DNA from: Rhizobium sp.
GTDB lineage: Bacteria > Pseudomonadota > Alphaproteobacteria > Rhizobiales > Rhizobiaceae
Assembly: GCA_019739215.1 (NCBI GenBank)
Contig: JAHHDR010000042.1
Location: 124,001-188,000, forward strand
Direction of reading: 5' to 3'
Length of the DNA stretch: 64,000 bases
Below are positions 41,084-49,761 of this stretch, piece after piece (position 1 is the first letter of the stretch; each line of letters opens with the position of its first letter). A program made the translations under genes and the position numbers. The notes below the pieces were generated by a model. It did not search any database. It was not told the DNA's origin and saw only the letters and a list, made by a program, of their open reading frames with translations.

Positions 41084-41841
41084 TGGCGATCGATTACCGC
41101 AAGGACGGCGCCGTCGCCACCATCCGCCTCAACCGGCCGGAAAAGCTCAATGCCATGACGCTGGCCATGTATGAAGACCTCGGAAATGCCTTCGCCGAGG
41201 CCGGCCGCGACAATGGCGTCAATGTCGTGGTGCTGACCGGCGCCGGCGATCGCGCCTTCTGTGTCGGCGCCGATCTCACCGAATCCATTCCAGCCCTCGC
41301 CGAGGGCCGCTTCGATATTTCCGAATGGGACCCGGCGCATCTGAAGGTCGACGGCTTCCACAAGCCTGTCATCAGCGCCATCAGGGGCCTGTGCATCGGC
41401 GCAGGCTTCGAGATCATGCTGGCGACCGATATCCGCATCGCGGCAACCGACGCCCAGTTCCAGCTGCCCGAGGCGAGCCATGGCTTCGTGCCGGCGGGGG
41501 GCACTCTGGTGCGGCTGGTCCGCCAGATCGCCTATGCGCATGCGATGGAGATCATGATCACCACCGAGCGATTCAGCGCCGCCGAGATGCAGGTTCGCGG
41601 CGTGGTCAACCGCGTCGTCCCGGCAGACCAGGTTGAGCCCGAAGCGCAGGCGCTGGCCGAACGCATCGCAAAGCTCAGCACGAGCGCGCTGCAGACCATC
41701 AAGGAAGCGGCACTGACCCTGCAGCACCTGCCGCTCAAGGAAGCCTTCCACCGCGAGGCGGAACTCGGCCAGCGGAGCTTCATGAGCGACGATGCCCGCC
41801 GCGGCCTGGCTGCTTTCGCCAACAGAGGAAAGCGGAACTGA
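41083..41841 (+). CDS. enoyl-CoA hydratase/isomerase family (crotonase)
   Basis: A 252-residue crotonase. The CoA-binding N-terminus has RLNRPEKLNAMTLAM; the first oxyanion-hole segment is CVGADLTE and the second GLCIGAGFEIMLATDI, with a Glu at the usual position. LPEASHGFVPAGGTLVRL covers the second catalytic region. It is of normal length and hexameric type. In context it may interconvert HMG-CoA and methylglutaconyl-CoA, or hydrate an anhydromevalonyl-CoA. The overlap with both neighbours is one base on each side, so it is co-translated. The exact substrate is not readable from motifs. Confidence 0.88.
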   Translation: MAIDYRKDGAVATIRLNRPEKLNAMTLAMYEDLGNAFAEAGRDNGVNVVVLTGAGDRAFCVGADLTESIPALAEGRFDISEWDPAHLKVDGFHKPVISAIRGLCIGAGFEIMLATDIRIAATDAQFQLPEASHGFVPAGGTLVRLVRQIAYAHAMEIMITTERFSAAEMQVRGVVNRVVPADQVEPEAQALAERIAKLSTSALQTIKEAALTLQHLPLKEAFHREAELGQRSFMSDDARRGLAAFANRGKRN

Positions 41842-42866
41842 TGGCGGCGTCCGAAACCATTCCCGAAAATGCCAGGCAGACGCCGCGGAAATCCTTCCGT
41901 CGCGTGATGCTGACGCAGGAACTGATCGTGGTGCTGGTCTCGGCCGCACTGTTCATTTTCTTCTCGGTCACGCTCGATGGCTTCCTCACCAGTGCCAATA
42001 TCCTCAACTTCATCCGCAACGTGGCGATCCTCGGCATGCTCAGCCTCGGCATGGCCGTCGTGGTCATCGGCCGCGGCGTCGACCTGTCGCTGATCGCGGT
42101 CATGGCGGTGTCGATGACGCTGTCGATCGTGATGGCCAACAAGGGATACAGTTTCCCCCTCGCTTTGGTCGCAGGCGTGTTGCTCGTCACCGCCGTTGCG
42201 GTGGTCATGGGCTTCCTCATCGCCTATGTCGAAATTCCGGCGATCTTCGCCACGCTGGCCGTCTCTGCCATCGTCTACGGCATGGGGCGCGGCATCATCG
42301 CGACGCTCGACGTCAACAACGTGCCCGATGGACTCGACTGGTTCATCTTCCTCGGACGCGGCAGCCTCCTCGGCATTCCCATGCCGATCTGGGTCTTCGC
42401 CGTCGCTGCCCTGCTGCTCAACCTGTTCCTGCGCAAGACGGGGCTTGGCCGCTTCATCTATGCGATCGGCGACAACATCTCGACGGCGAGGATAACCGGC
42501 ATTCCGGTGCGCCCTGTCATCATCCTGCAATATGTCATCGCCGCGATCATGGCCTTCCTGGCCGGCTGCGTCACCGCTGCCTCCATCGCCAGCATGAACA
42601 TGCGCATGGTCAATTCGACGCTGATCTACGACGTGCTGCTGGTCGTCATCCTCGGCGGCATCGGGCTGACCGGCGGACGCGGCGGCGTGCGCAACGTGCT
42701 TGTCGGCACCGTGCTGATCGGCCTGCTGCTCAACGGCATGACCATCCTCGACATCTCCTTCATCGTCCAGAACCTGGTGAAAAGCACAGTGCTGCTCGCC
42801 GCCCTGATCGTGGACGCCATCCTCAACCCGCGCGACGAGCAGACGTCGCAGCAGGGAGACATCTAA
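41841..42866 (+). CDS. sugar-type (RbsC-like) ABC transporter permease
   Basis: A 341-residue inner-membrane permease with about eight to ten helices. The RbsC-type core reads LGMLSLGMAVVVIGRGVDLSLIAVMAV. The coupling region is GLGRFIYAIGDNISTARITGIPV, and VILGGIGLTGGRGGVRNVLVGTVLIG lies near the end. It is one of two distinct permeases in this operon, the other being fused to a propeller, so the channel is probably a heterodimer. It begins at the last base of the crotonase stop. By family this class carries pentoses, autoinducer-2 or polyols; here the cargo is presumably the acid degraded by the neighbouring enzymes. Confidence 0.9.
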   Translation: MAASETIPENARQTPRKSFRRVMLTQELIVVLVSAALFIFFSVTLDGFLTSANILNFIRNVAILGMLSLGMAVVVIGRGVDLSLIAVMAVSMTLSIVMANKGYSFPLALVAGVLLVTAVAVVMGFLIAYVEIPAIFATLAVSAIVYGMGRGIIATLDVNNVPDGLDWFIFLGRGSLLGIPMPIWVFAVAALLLNLFLRKTGLGRFIYAIGDNISTARITGIPVRPVIILQYVIAAIMAFLAGCVTAASIASMNMRMVNSTLIYDVLLVVILGGIGLTGGRGGVRNVLVGTVLIGLLLNGMTILDISFIVQNLVKSTVLLAALIVDAILNPRDEQTSQQGDI

Positions 42867-42909
42867 CCAAGCATCTTTAAACAGAGCATCATTCCACTGG
42901 GAGGAAAAC

Positions 42910-43911
42910 ATGATGATCAGAACACTCGCATATGCAACACTGGCACTCGGCCTGACCTTCGGCGCCGTCCATGCACAGGAAGGCATGGTCGACGAAATCC
43001 GGCAGCCGACGCTCGACGCGCTCAAGGGCAAGAAGGTCGTCTTCGTACCGATGTCGATGAGCTTCGACCTGCCCGAGGGCTGGGCGGCGGTGATGGGCAA
43101 GGAGGCGACGCGGCTGGGCTACACGCTCGACATCCGTGACGCCAACTGGTCGACCGACACCGGCACCCGCGCACTGACACAGGCGATCACCGAAAAGCCC
43201 GACGTCATCATCGTCCAGAACTTCGACGTCGCCTCCTATGCCCGCACGTTGAAAAAGGCCCAGGACGCCGGCATCAAGGTGATCCAGGTCAACATGAAGT
43301 CCAGCTACCAGACCGACGCCTTCGTCGGCGCCGACTGGTATGGAATCGGCGTCTATGCCGCCAATCGCATGGTCGAGAAATGCGGCAAGGACAGTGGAAA
43401 AAGCGGCAAGATCGCCCTGATCCAGGGTCCGGCCACGGCGGCCGCCAGCGTCTACCAGCTCAACGCCATCACCGAGACGTTGAAGGATCACCCCGACATC
43501 CAGATCGTCTCGAGCCAGACCGGCGACTGGGACCAGTCCAAGGCGCGCGGCATCGCCCAGACGGTGATCCAGCAGCATTCCGATCTCTGCGGCATCATCG
43601 GCTTCTGGGACGCGATGGACGCGGGCACCGGCGCGGCGATCAAGGAATCCGGCAAGGATATCTACCTGATCACGTCAGGCGGCGGCAACAAGACCGCGTG
43701 CCAGGGCGTCGAGAACGGCACCTTCAACGAAGTCATTTCCTATGACGTCGAAGGCCAGGGCCGCGATCTCAACAACACGATCAAGGTACTCCTGCAGTCG
43801 CCCGAGCCGGCGGGTACGTTGAAATTCGCTCTCTACACGCCCAACAAGATCATCAGCAAGGAGACGATGTCCCCGACCAGCTGCTGGGATCTCGACGTGC
43901 TGAAGAAATAA
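42910..43911 (+). CDS. sugar-type ABC transporter periplasmic binding protein
   Basis: A 333-residue exported protein with a signal peptide (about 1-22, cleaved near VHA-Q). It is a periplasmic-binding-protein-like domain of the RbsB type: ALTQAITEKPDVIIVQNFD, LKKAQDAGIKVIQVNMKS, IALIQGPATAAASVYQLNAI and GIIGFWDAMDAGTGAAIKESG. GGGAGG precedes ATG 42910. It delivers the ligand to the two permeases beside it. Because the operon encodes HMG-CoA metabolism, a sugar is not the obvious ligand; mevalonate, its lactone or a conjugate is suggested. Confidence 0.9.
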   Translation: MMIRTLAYATLALGLTFGAVHAQEGMVDEIRQPTLDALKGKKVVFVPMSMSFDLPEGWAAVMGKEATRLGYTLDIRDANWSTDTGTRALTQAITEKPDVIIVQNFDVASYARTLKKAQDAGIKVIQVNMKSSYQTDAFVGADWYGIGVYAANRMVEKCGKDSGKSGKIALIQGPATAAASVYQLNAITETLKDHPDIQIVSSQTGDWDQSKARGIAQTVIQQHSDLCGIIGFWDAMDAGTGAAIKESGKDIYLITSGGGNKTACQGVENGTFNEVISYDVEGQGRDLNNTIKVLLQSPEPAGTLKFALYTPNKIISKETMSPTSCWDLDVLKK

Positions 43912-43986
43912 GCTCCCAAGGCACCGGCCATCGCGTGGAATCCCGCGCGGTGGCCCTTCTTTTCAGTTCTATCCAGGATTTGTCAG

Positions 43987-46101
43987 ATGGAAGCGCTTGA
44001 GCGGCTCTATTTCCGCTATTTCCCCGAAAAGATGCTTGGCGAAGTGCTCACCAAGCGGTGGAGCGACAATGCCGTGCCGGTGTTCGCCACACTTTTCGTC
44101 ATCGGCTATTTCCTGCTGCAGAACCCAAGCTTTTTCACCTTTTCGAGCATGGTCGAGACCTCGCGCCAGCTCTCCGAATTCTCGCTCGTGGTCGTCGCCA
44201 TCGGGATCGTCCTGCTGGCCGGTGGCCTTGACCTCTCCGTCGGCAGCGTCTTCGCGCTGGCCAATATCACCGCGCTGATCTGCATGAACCTGCTCGGCTG
44301 GCCGGTCTGGGCGAGTGCGCTCGCGACGCTTGGTGTCGGCGCGCTCTGCGGCGCGATCAACGGCTTCCTGATCGGCTATCTCCGCATCCGGGCGTTCCTG
44401 ACGACACTGGTGACGCTGATCATCATCCGCTCCATCGTCGACATCATCATCCTGCGCTACGCGGTGCAGATCTCGTCGGGCTTCCCGGATTCGGAGCTCT
44501 GGTTCTTCCTCGGCGACGGCCTCGTGCTCGGCGTCCCATTCTCCTTCCTGGTCGCCGTGGTCGTCGTCATCGTCTGGCATGTCGTGCTGACCCGCGCCCG
44601 CTCCGGCTGGCACATCACCGCCGTTGGCGGCAGCCGCCGCTCGGCCTACAATGCCGGGCTGAACGTCAAATTCACCGTGTTCATGACCTATGTCTGGTCG
44701 AGCCTGCTGGTGTCGGTCGCCGGCCTGTTCTTCGCCGCCCGCCTCGGCAGCGCCGGCTCCGACACCGGTTTCGGCCTGGAGATTGCGGCGCTGACGGCAG
44801 CGGTGCTGGGTGGCAATTCGCTCGGCGGCGGCCGCGGCTCGGTGATGAAATCGGTGCTCGGCGCCATCGTCGTCCTTGTTCTGACCGACTCCATGGTGCG
44901 CGTCGGCATATCCGGCGGCATCAGCTCGATGATCCTCGGCTTCATATTGCTCGGCGTCGTGGCGATCGACGTGCGCTGGCTGAAGAACCGCTCCAAGATC
45001 CTCAACAAGGTCTATGTGTCGCCGGGCTATTTCAGGCTGGGCCAGGCACCCGATACCAGTGTCGATTCCGGCAGCGCCTATGCGCTGAACGATCGCCTGA
45101 GGGACGTCTCCCTGATCGGCCATGGCGAGGTGGAAGGCCCCGAGGACGTCATCTTCGATCGCGCCGACAATCTCTATTGCCCCAACCGCCACGGCGACAT
45201 CATCCGCTTTTTCGCGCCCGACTATCAGCGCTGGGAAGTCTTCGTCCATATCGGCGGCCACCCGCTCGGCATGGCCTTCGACGCGGCGGAGAATCTCAAT
45301 GTCTGCATCGGCGGCATGGGCCTCTACCAGGTCACTCCGGAGCGCCAGGTGCGCAAGCTGACCGACGAGACCAACCGCACGGTCCTCTCCGTCATCGACG
45401 ATTCCCGCCTCAAGCTTGCCGATGATCTCGACATCGCGCCGGATGGCCGGATCTTCTTCTCCGAGGCGACGATCCGCTACGACATGCATGACTGGGCGAC
45501 GGATGCGCTCGAAAGCCGCGGCAACGGACGGCTGATCTGCCACGACCCCCGCGACGGCTCGACCCGCACCATCCTGCGCAACCTGCAATTCCCCAACGGC
45601 GTCTGCATGGCGGGCGATGGCCAGTCGTTGTTCTTCGCCGAAACCTGGGGCTGCCGCATCAACCGCTACTGGTTCGACGGCCCCAACAAGGGCAGATGCG
45701 AGCCCGTCATCCCCAACCTGCCAGGCTACCCCGATAACATCAACCGCGCCTCCGATGGCAATTTCTGGGTCGCGCTGGTCGGCATGCGGACGCCCGCGCT
45801 CGACCTGATGCTGCGCATGCCCGCATTGCGCAAGCGCATGGCCAAGCGCGTCGCCCAGGACGAATGGCTGTTTCCCAACATCAACACGGGCTGCGTGCTG
45901 AAATTCTCCCCCACAGGCGAGATCCTCGAATCCTACTGGGACCTGGGCGGCAAGAACCACCCGATGGTCACCTCGATGCGCGAGCACAAGGGCTATCTTT
46001 ATCTCGGCGGCCTCTACAATGACCGCATCGGCCGGCTGAAACTGCCCCATGCCGACCAGACCTGGACCTCGCAGGAATTCTACTGGGGAGCCAGGTCATG
46101 A
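43987..46101 (+). CDS. ABC permease fused to strictosidine-synthase/SMP-30-like beta-propeller
   Basis: A 704-residue fusion. Residues about 1-335 are an RbsC-type permease (LVVVAIGIVLLAGGLDLSVGS, then AVLGGNSLGGGRGSV). Residues about 365-704 are a six-bladed propeller of the strictosidine synthase / SMP-30 lactonase group: GPEDVIFDRADNLYCPNRHG, GGHPLGMAFDA, LKLADDLDIAPDGRIFFSEA, LQFPNGVCMAGDGQSLFFAE and PGYPDNINRASDGNFWVALVG. With the permease N-terminus inside, the propeller would be cytoplasmic if the helix number is even. Lactone hydrolysis coupled to import (for example mevalonolactone) is an appealing inference. The junction shows no stop or frameshift. It ends overlapping the next gene by 4 bp. 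Confidence 0.85.
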   Translation: MEALERLYFRYFPEKMLGEVLTKRWSDNAVPVFATLFVIGYFLLQNPSFFTFSSMVETSRQLSEFSLVVVAIGIVLLAGGLDLSVGSVFALANITALICMNLLGWPVWASALATLGVGALCGAINGFLIGYLRIRAFLTTLVTLIIIRSIVDIIILRYAVQISSGFPDSELWFFLGDGLVLGVPFSFLVAVVVVIVWHVVLTRARSGWHITAVGGSRRSAYNAGLNVKFTVFMTYVWSSLLVSVAGLFFAARLGSAGSDTGFGLEIAALTAAVLGGNSLGGGRGSVMKSVLGAIVVLVLTDSMVRVGISGGISSMILGFILLGVVAIDVRWLKNRSKILNKVYVSPGYFRLGQAPDTSVDSGSAYALNDRLRDVSLIGHGEVEGPEDVIFDRADNLYCPNRHGDIIRFFAPDYQRWEVFVHIGGHPLGMAFDAAENLNVCIGGMGLYQVTPERQVRKLTDETNRTVLSVIDDSRLKLADDLDIAPDGRIFFSEATIRYDMHDWATDALESRGNGRLICHDPRDGSTRTILRNLQFPNGVCMAGDGQSLFFAETWGCRINRYWFDGPNKGRCEPVIPNLPGYPDNINRASDGNFWVALVGMRTPALDLMLRMPALRKRMAKRVAQDEWLFPNINTGCVLKFSPTGEILESYWDLGGKNHPMVTSMREHKGYLYLGGLYNDRIGRLKLPHADQTWTSQEFYWGARS

Positions 46102-47231
46102 GCGGCACCTTGCGCAGGTTCATCGACCACATCATGGGCGGCCGGGGCGAACATTCGATCACCGTGCCTGTCATGGACGGCGCGCTGAAACCCAATGACT
46201 ATCTCGACCGGATGCCGGTTCTCGCGGTGCTGGATGAGCCGGACAATCTGGTCAGCGATGGCGAGGGCGCCTATGTGAGCTCCGGTCCGAGCCTCTACCG
46301 GCTTGACACGGGCGGCACGGCAACGCTGCTTGGCCGTGAGGCGGCAGCGATCACGTTCCTTGCCCTCTCACCGACCGGCGTCCTTGCAATCGGCCTGGAC
46401 GGCGGCGGCGTCCGCATCATGGGCGGATTGCAGGATGGCAAGAGCTTCGCCGCGGATGGCACCGGCCGCATCAATGCACCGACCGCGGCAGTCTTCCTCG
46501 ATGACGACACGCTGATCGTCTGCAACGGTTCCGCCACCAATCCGGCATCCGACTGGCGCCGCGATCTTCTTGACCTTGGCCGCACCGGTTCGGTCGTGAA
46601 GGTCGATCTCGGCAGTGGCAAGGTCTCTCCCATCGCCGATCGTCTCGCCTGGCCATCCGGCATATGCCTGGGAGGCAAGGGCGAGGTCGTCGTATCGGAG
46701 GCCTGGCGTCACCGCCTGCTTGGCGTGCGCCTTGATGGCGGGGCGAGCACGACTGTCCTTGCCGACCTGCCCGCCTATCCCGGCCGTCTGGTTACGGCCA
46801 TTGACGGCGGCTACTGGCTGACGCTCTTTGCGATCCGCTCGCAGCTTCAGGAATTCGTGCTGCGCGAACCGCGCTATCGCCTCGAAATGATGGCGACGGT
46901 GCCGCCCGCCTACTGGATCGCGCCCTCGCTCTCCTCGGGCAAGAGCTTTCAGGAACCGCTTCAGGCCGGCGGCGTCATCCGGCTCGGCATCCACAAGCCC
47001 TGGGCGCCGACGCGCTCCTATGGCCTCGTCGCCCGTCTTGACGAGCAGTTCCAGCCGGCTTGGAGCGCGCACAGCCGCGCCAACGGGGTGCGCCATGGCG
47101 TCACCTCTATCGCCGAACTCGGCGGCCGGGCGATCGTCACCGTGCGCGGCAATGACGAGCTCGTCGCGATCGATCATACCGCCATCGACGAGCCCTTCGA
47201 TCTCTACATGCAAGCGGAGGCGGCCCAATGA
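46098..47231 (+). CDS. strictosidine-synthase/SMP-30-like beta-propeller protein
   Basis: A 377-residue protein with no signal peptide, built of propeller-like repeats: EPDNLVSDGEGAYVSSGPSL, LALSPTGVLAIGLDGGG, NAPTAAVFLDDDTLIVCNGS, LAWPSGICLGGKGEVVVSEA and LPAYPGRLVTAIDGGYWLTL. It is a divergent paralogue of the propeller fused to the upstream permease, and overlaps that gene by 4 bp. Two propellers in one operon suggest lactonase or hydrolase activities of different specificity, or one catalytic and one structural partner. The family includes gluconolactonases and strictosidine synthase. The substrate is unknown. Confidence 0.8.
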   Translation: MSGTLRRFIDHIMGGRGEHSITVPVMDGALKPNDYLDRMPVLAVLDEPDNLVSDGEGAYVSSGPSLYRLDTGGTATLLGREAAAITFLALSPTGVLAIGLDGGGVRIMGGLQDGKSFAADGTGRINAPTAAVFLDDDTLIVCNGSATNPASDWRRDLLDLGRTGSVVKVDLGSGKVSPIADRLAWPSGICLGGKGEVVVSEAWRHRLLGVRLDGGASTTVLADLPAYPGRLVTAIDGGYWLTLFAIRSQLQEFVLREPRYRLEMMATVPPAYWIAPSLSSGKSFQEPLQAGGVIRLGIHKPWAPTRSYGLVARLDEQFQPAWSAHSRANGVRHGVTSIAELGGRAIVTVRGNDELVAIDHTAIDEPFDLYMQAEAAQ

Positions 47232-48724
47232 CCCCCATCGTCGAACTCAAGGGCGCGACCAAGGATTTCCGCGGCATCCCCGCCTTCGCCGATGTCGATT
47301 TTCGCCTCGAACCGGGCGAGATCCAGGCGCTGCTCGGCGAGAACGGCGCCGGCAAGTCCACGCTCACCAAGATCATCGCCGGTGTCTACCCACTCTCGAA
47401 AGGCACGCTGCTGATCAATGGCCGGGAGACGCGCCTTGCGACCCCGGCCGAGGGCCTCGCCCATGGCATCGCCATGGTCTACCAGGAAAACAGCCTGGTG
47501 CCCTCGATGTCGGTGGCGCAGAATATTTACCTGGGTAACGAAAAATTCCTCAATCGCCTGCGCGGCATCTACATCGCCGCCCAGCAGTTTCTCCAGTCGC
47601 TGAATTTCCATGTCGACCCATCGGCCATCGTCGGCTCGCTGGGTGCCGCGCAGAAGCAGATGGTGGAGATCGCCCGCGCGGTGCATCACAAGGCCAAGGT
47701 CATCATCTTCGACGAACCGACGGCGACCCTGACACCGGAGGAGAAGAACTATTTCTTCAAGCTGATCCGCAAGCTCAAGGAGGACGGCGTCTCGATCATC
47801 TTCATCAGCCACGCGCTGGAAGAGGCGCTCGACATCGCCGACCGCATTACCATCCTGCGCGACGGCAAGATCGTGGCCTCGGATGAAGCAAAGAATTTCG
47901 ACCGCCAGAAGATCATCCAGCACATGGTCGGCCGCACGCTGACCGACGAGACCCATGGCGACCGCCAGCGACCGCCGCGCAAGCGTGGCCGCAAGATCCT
48001 CTCGGTCGAGAATCTGTCAATGGGCAAGATCGTGCGCAACACGTCCTTCTCGCTCTATGCCGGCCAGATCACCGGCATTTTCGGCCTTGTCGGCTCGGGT
48101 CGCACCGAGACGTTGAAGGTCGTGTCCGGCGTGCTGAAACGCGACTTCTTCCATGGCGGCGAGATCAAGATCGATGGCGAGTCCAAGCGCTATTTCGTGC
48201 CGGCGCCCGCCGTACGCGACGGGATCGTCTATGTCACCGAGGAGCGCAAGGCCGAAGGCTTCTTCGAGACGATGAGCATCGCCGAGAATATCTACATGGG
48301 CCAGATCGGTGGCCAAGCCTATGGGGGTTTCCGCACCGTGTCGATGCGCGATGCGCGGACAGCGGCCGAGGAATGGCGCAAGCGGCTCAACATCCGCGCC
48401 ATCGATCCCGACGCCAAGGTGATCGAGCTCTCTGGCGGCAACCAGCAGAAAGTGGTCATCGCCAAGTCGCTGGTGCAGAAGCCCCGGCTGGTGATCTTCG
48501 ACGAGCCGACGCGCGGCGTCGATGTCGGAGCGATTGCCGAGATCCACACGTTCATCAACCAGCTCGCCGACGACGGCATCGCCGTCTGCGTCATCTCCTC
48601 CTATCTCCCCGAGATCCTCACGCTTTCCGACCGGATCCTGATCGCCCGCCAGGGCAAGATCGTCGAGGAGATGGACCGCCGCGTGGCGACCGAGGAAGCC
48701 ATCATGTATGCTGCGGTTCACTGA
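47228..48724 (+). CDS. sugar-type ABC transporter ATPase (two ABC domains)
   Basis: A 498-residue RbsA/MglA-type ATPase with tandem domains. The first has Walker A GENGAGKST, signature-like LGAAQKQMVEIARA, Walker B VIIFDEPTATLTPEE and FISHALEEA. The second has a degenerate Walker A region (GLVGSGRTE), SGGNQQKVVIAKSL and VIFDEPTRGVDVGA, as usual for this family. It powers import by the two RbsC-type permeases. It starts inside the stop of the propeller gene (ATGA), and its own stop overlaps HMG-CoA lyase by one base, tying transport and catabolism into one transcript. Confidence 0.93.
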   Translation: MTPIVELKGATKDFRGIPAFADVDFRLEPGEIQALLGENGAGKSTLTKIIAGVYPLSKGTLLINGRETRLATPAEGLAHGIAMVYQENSLVPSMSVAQNIYLGNEKFLNRLRGIYIAAQQFLQSLNFHVDPSAIVGSLGAAQKQMVEIARAVHHKAKVIIFDEPTATLTPEEKNYFFKLIRKLKEDGVSIIFISHALEEALDIADRITILRDGKIVASDEAKNFDRQKIIQHMVGRTLTDETHGDRQRPPRKRGRKILSVENLSMGKIVRNTSFSLYAGQITGIFGLVGSGRTETLKVVSGVLKRDFFHGGEIKIDGESKRYFVPAPAVRDGIVYVTEERKAEGFFETMSIAENIYMGQIGGQAYGGFRTVSMRDARTAAEEWRKRLNIRAIDPDAKVIELSGGNQQKVVIAKSLVQKPRLVIFDEPTRGVDVGAIAEIHTFINQLADDGIAVCVISSYLPEILTLSDRILIARQGKIVEEMDRRVATEEAIMYAAVH

Positions 48725-49584
48725 TGGCGGATGTCACCCCCGATATCACCATCGTCGAGGTCGGCCCGCGCGACGGGTTGCAGAACGAAAAACGCCTCGT
48801 GCCGACCGGGGACAAGCTCGCGCTGATCGGCCTGCTGCGCGCGGCTGGGTTGCCGCGGCTTGAGGTGACGGCCTTCGTGTCGCCGAAATGGGTGCCGCAG
48901 ATGGCGGACCACGAGGCGGTATTGCGCGGCACGCCGCCGGGGGAAGGTCTCATTCGCTCCGTGCTGGTGCCCAATGAGCGCGGCGCGCTGGCGGCTCTCG
49001 CTATCGGCGTCGAGGAGTTGGCCGTCTTCACCAGCGCCTCCGAGACTTTCGCACGAAAGAACATCAACTGCTCGATCGCCGAAAGCATCGAGCGGTTCGA
49101 GCCGGTCGCGAAGCTGGCGCGACAGCATGGCGTACGGCTGAGGGGCTATGTCTCCTGCACTGTGGAATGCCCCTATGAAGGCGCGATCGATCCCGAGGCG
49201 GCGGCACGGGTCGCCCTTGCGCTCTCCGATCTCGGTTGCGTCGAGATCTCGCTGGCCGATACGATCGGCCGCGCCACGCCCGAAGGTGTCGATGCCATGC
49301 TCAGCGCCGTCACCGCACAGCTTCCGGCGGCACGACTGGCCTGCCATTTCCATGACACGTTCGGCCATGCGCTCGACAATGTCGACGTGGCGCTCGCCCA
49401 CGGCATCCGCGTCTTCGACAGCGCCGTCGGCGGCCTGGGCGGCTGTCCCTATGCCCCCGGCGCGGCGGGAAATCTCAGCACACTCCCGCTCGTCCGCCAT
49501 GTCGAAGCCAACGGGTTTTCGACCGGTGTCGATATCGCGCGCCTGCGGGAGGCCGAGGTCTTCGCGGACAGCCTTCGCGGCTGA
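48724..49584 (+). CDS. mvaB: hydroxymethylglutaryl-CoA lyase
   Basis: A 286-residue HMGL-family enzyme that splits HMG-CoA into acetyl-CoA and acetoacetate. Signatures: VEVGPRDGLQNEKR (catalytic Arg/Asp), the metal ligands in HFHDTFGH, and the signature-loop cysteine in GGLGGCPYAPGAAGN. Its length is typical of bacterial MvaB (about 300). It closes the operon that includes the degradative reductase, CoA-transferase, crotonase and transporter, so the outcome is acetyl-CoA plus acetoacetate. A terminator follows 9 bp after the stop. Confidence 0.93.
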   Translation: MADVTPDITIVEVGPRDGLQNEKRLVPTGDKLALIGLLRAAGLPRLEVTAFVSPKWVPQMADHEAVLRGTPPGEGLIRSVLVPNERGALAALAIGVEELAVFTSASETFARKNINCSIAESIERFEPVAKLARQHGVRLRGYVSCTVECPYEGAIDPEAAARVALALSDLGCVEISLADTIGRATPEGVDAMLSAVTAQLPAARLACHFHDTFGHALDNVDVALAHGIRVFDSAVGGLGGCPYAPGAAGNLSTLPLVRHVEANGFSTGVDIARLREAEVFADSLRG

Positions 49585-49592
49585 ACATAAAG

Positions 49593-49622
49593 CGGAGGCC
49601 AGATCTATCCCGGCCTCCGTTT
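49593..49622 (+). terminator. terminator after the HMG-CoA lyase gene
   Basis: The stem CGGAGGCC/GGCCTCCG (8 bp, perfect) has an 11-base loop and is followed by TTTC. It lies immediately behind the last gene of the mevalonate-type operon and before the oppositely oriented phn genes. Confidence 0.7.
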
Positions 49623-49761
49623 CAATAAGAACGCCCGCCGAAGCCATGTCCAGTCGATTGAGGATAGCGCCAGGCGGCTCAAGACCGGTCTGGCCAGCCA
49701 CGATGTCGAAAGCGGACATGATTTCCGTGTTCGCGCTGCGCCAAGGCAGCCATCGAAGGAC

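Noticed and set aside
43969..46050. 693-codon minus-strand open frame
   Set aside because: It is antisense to the permease-propeller fusion, which has clear motifs along its whole length.
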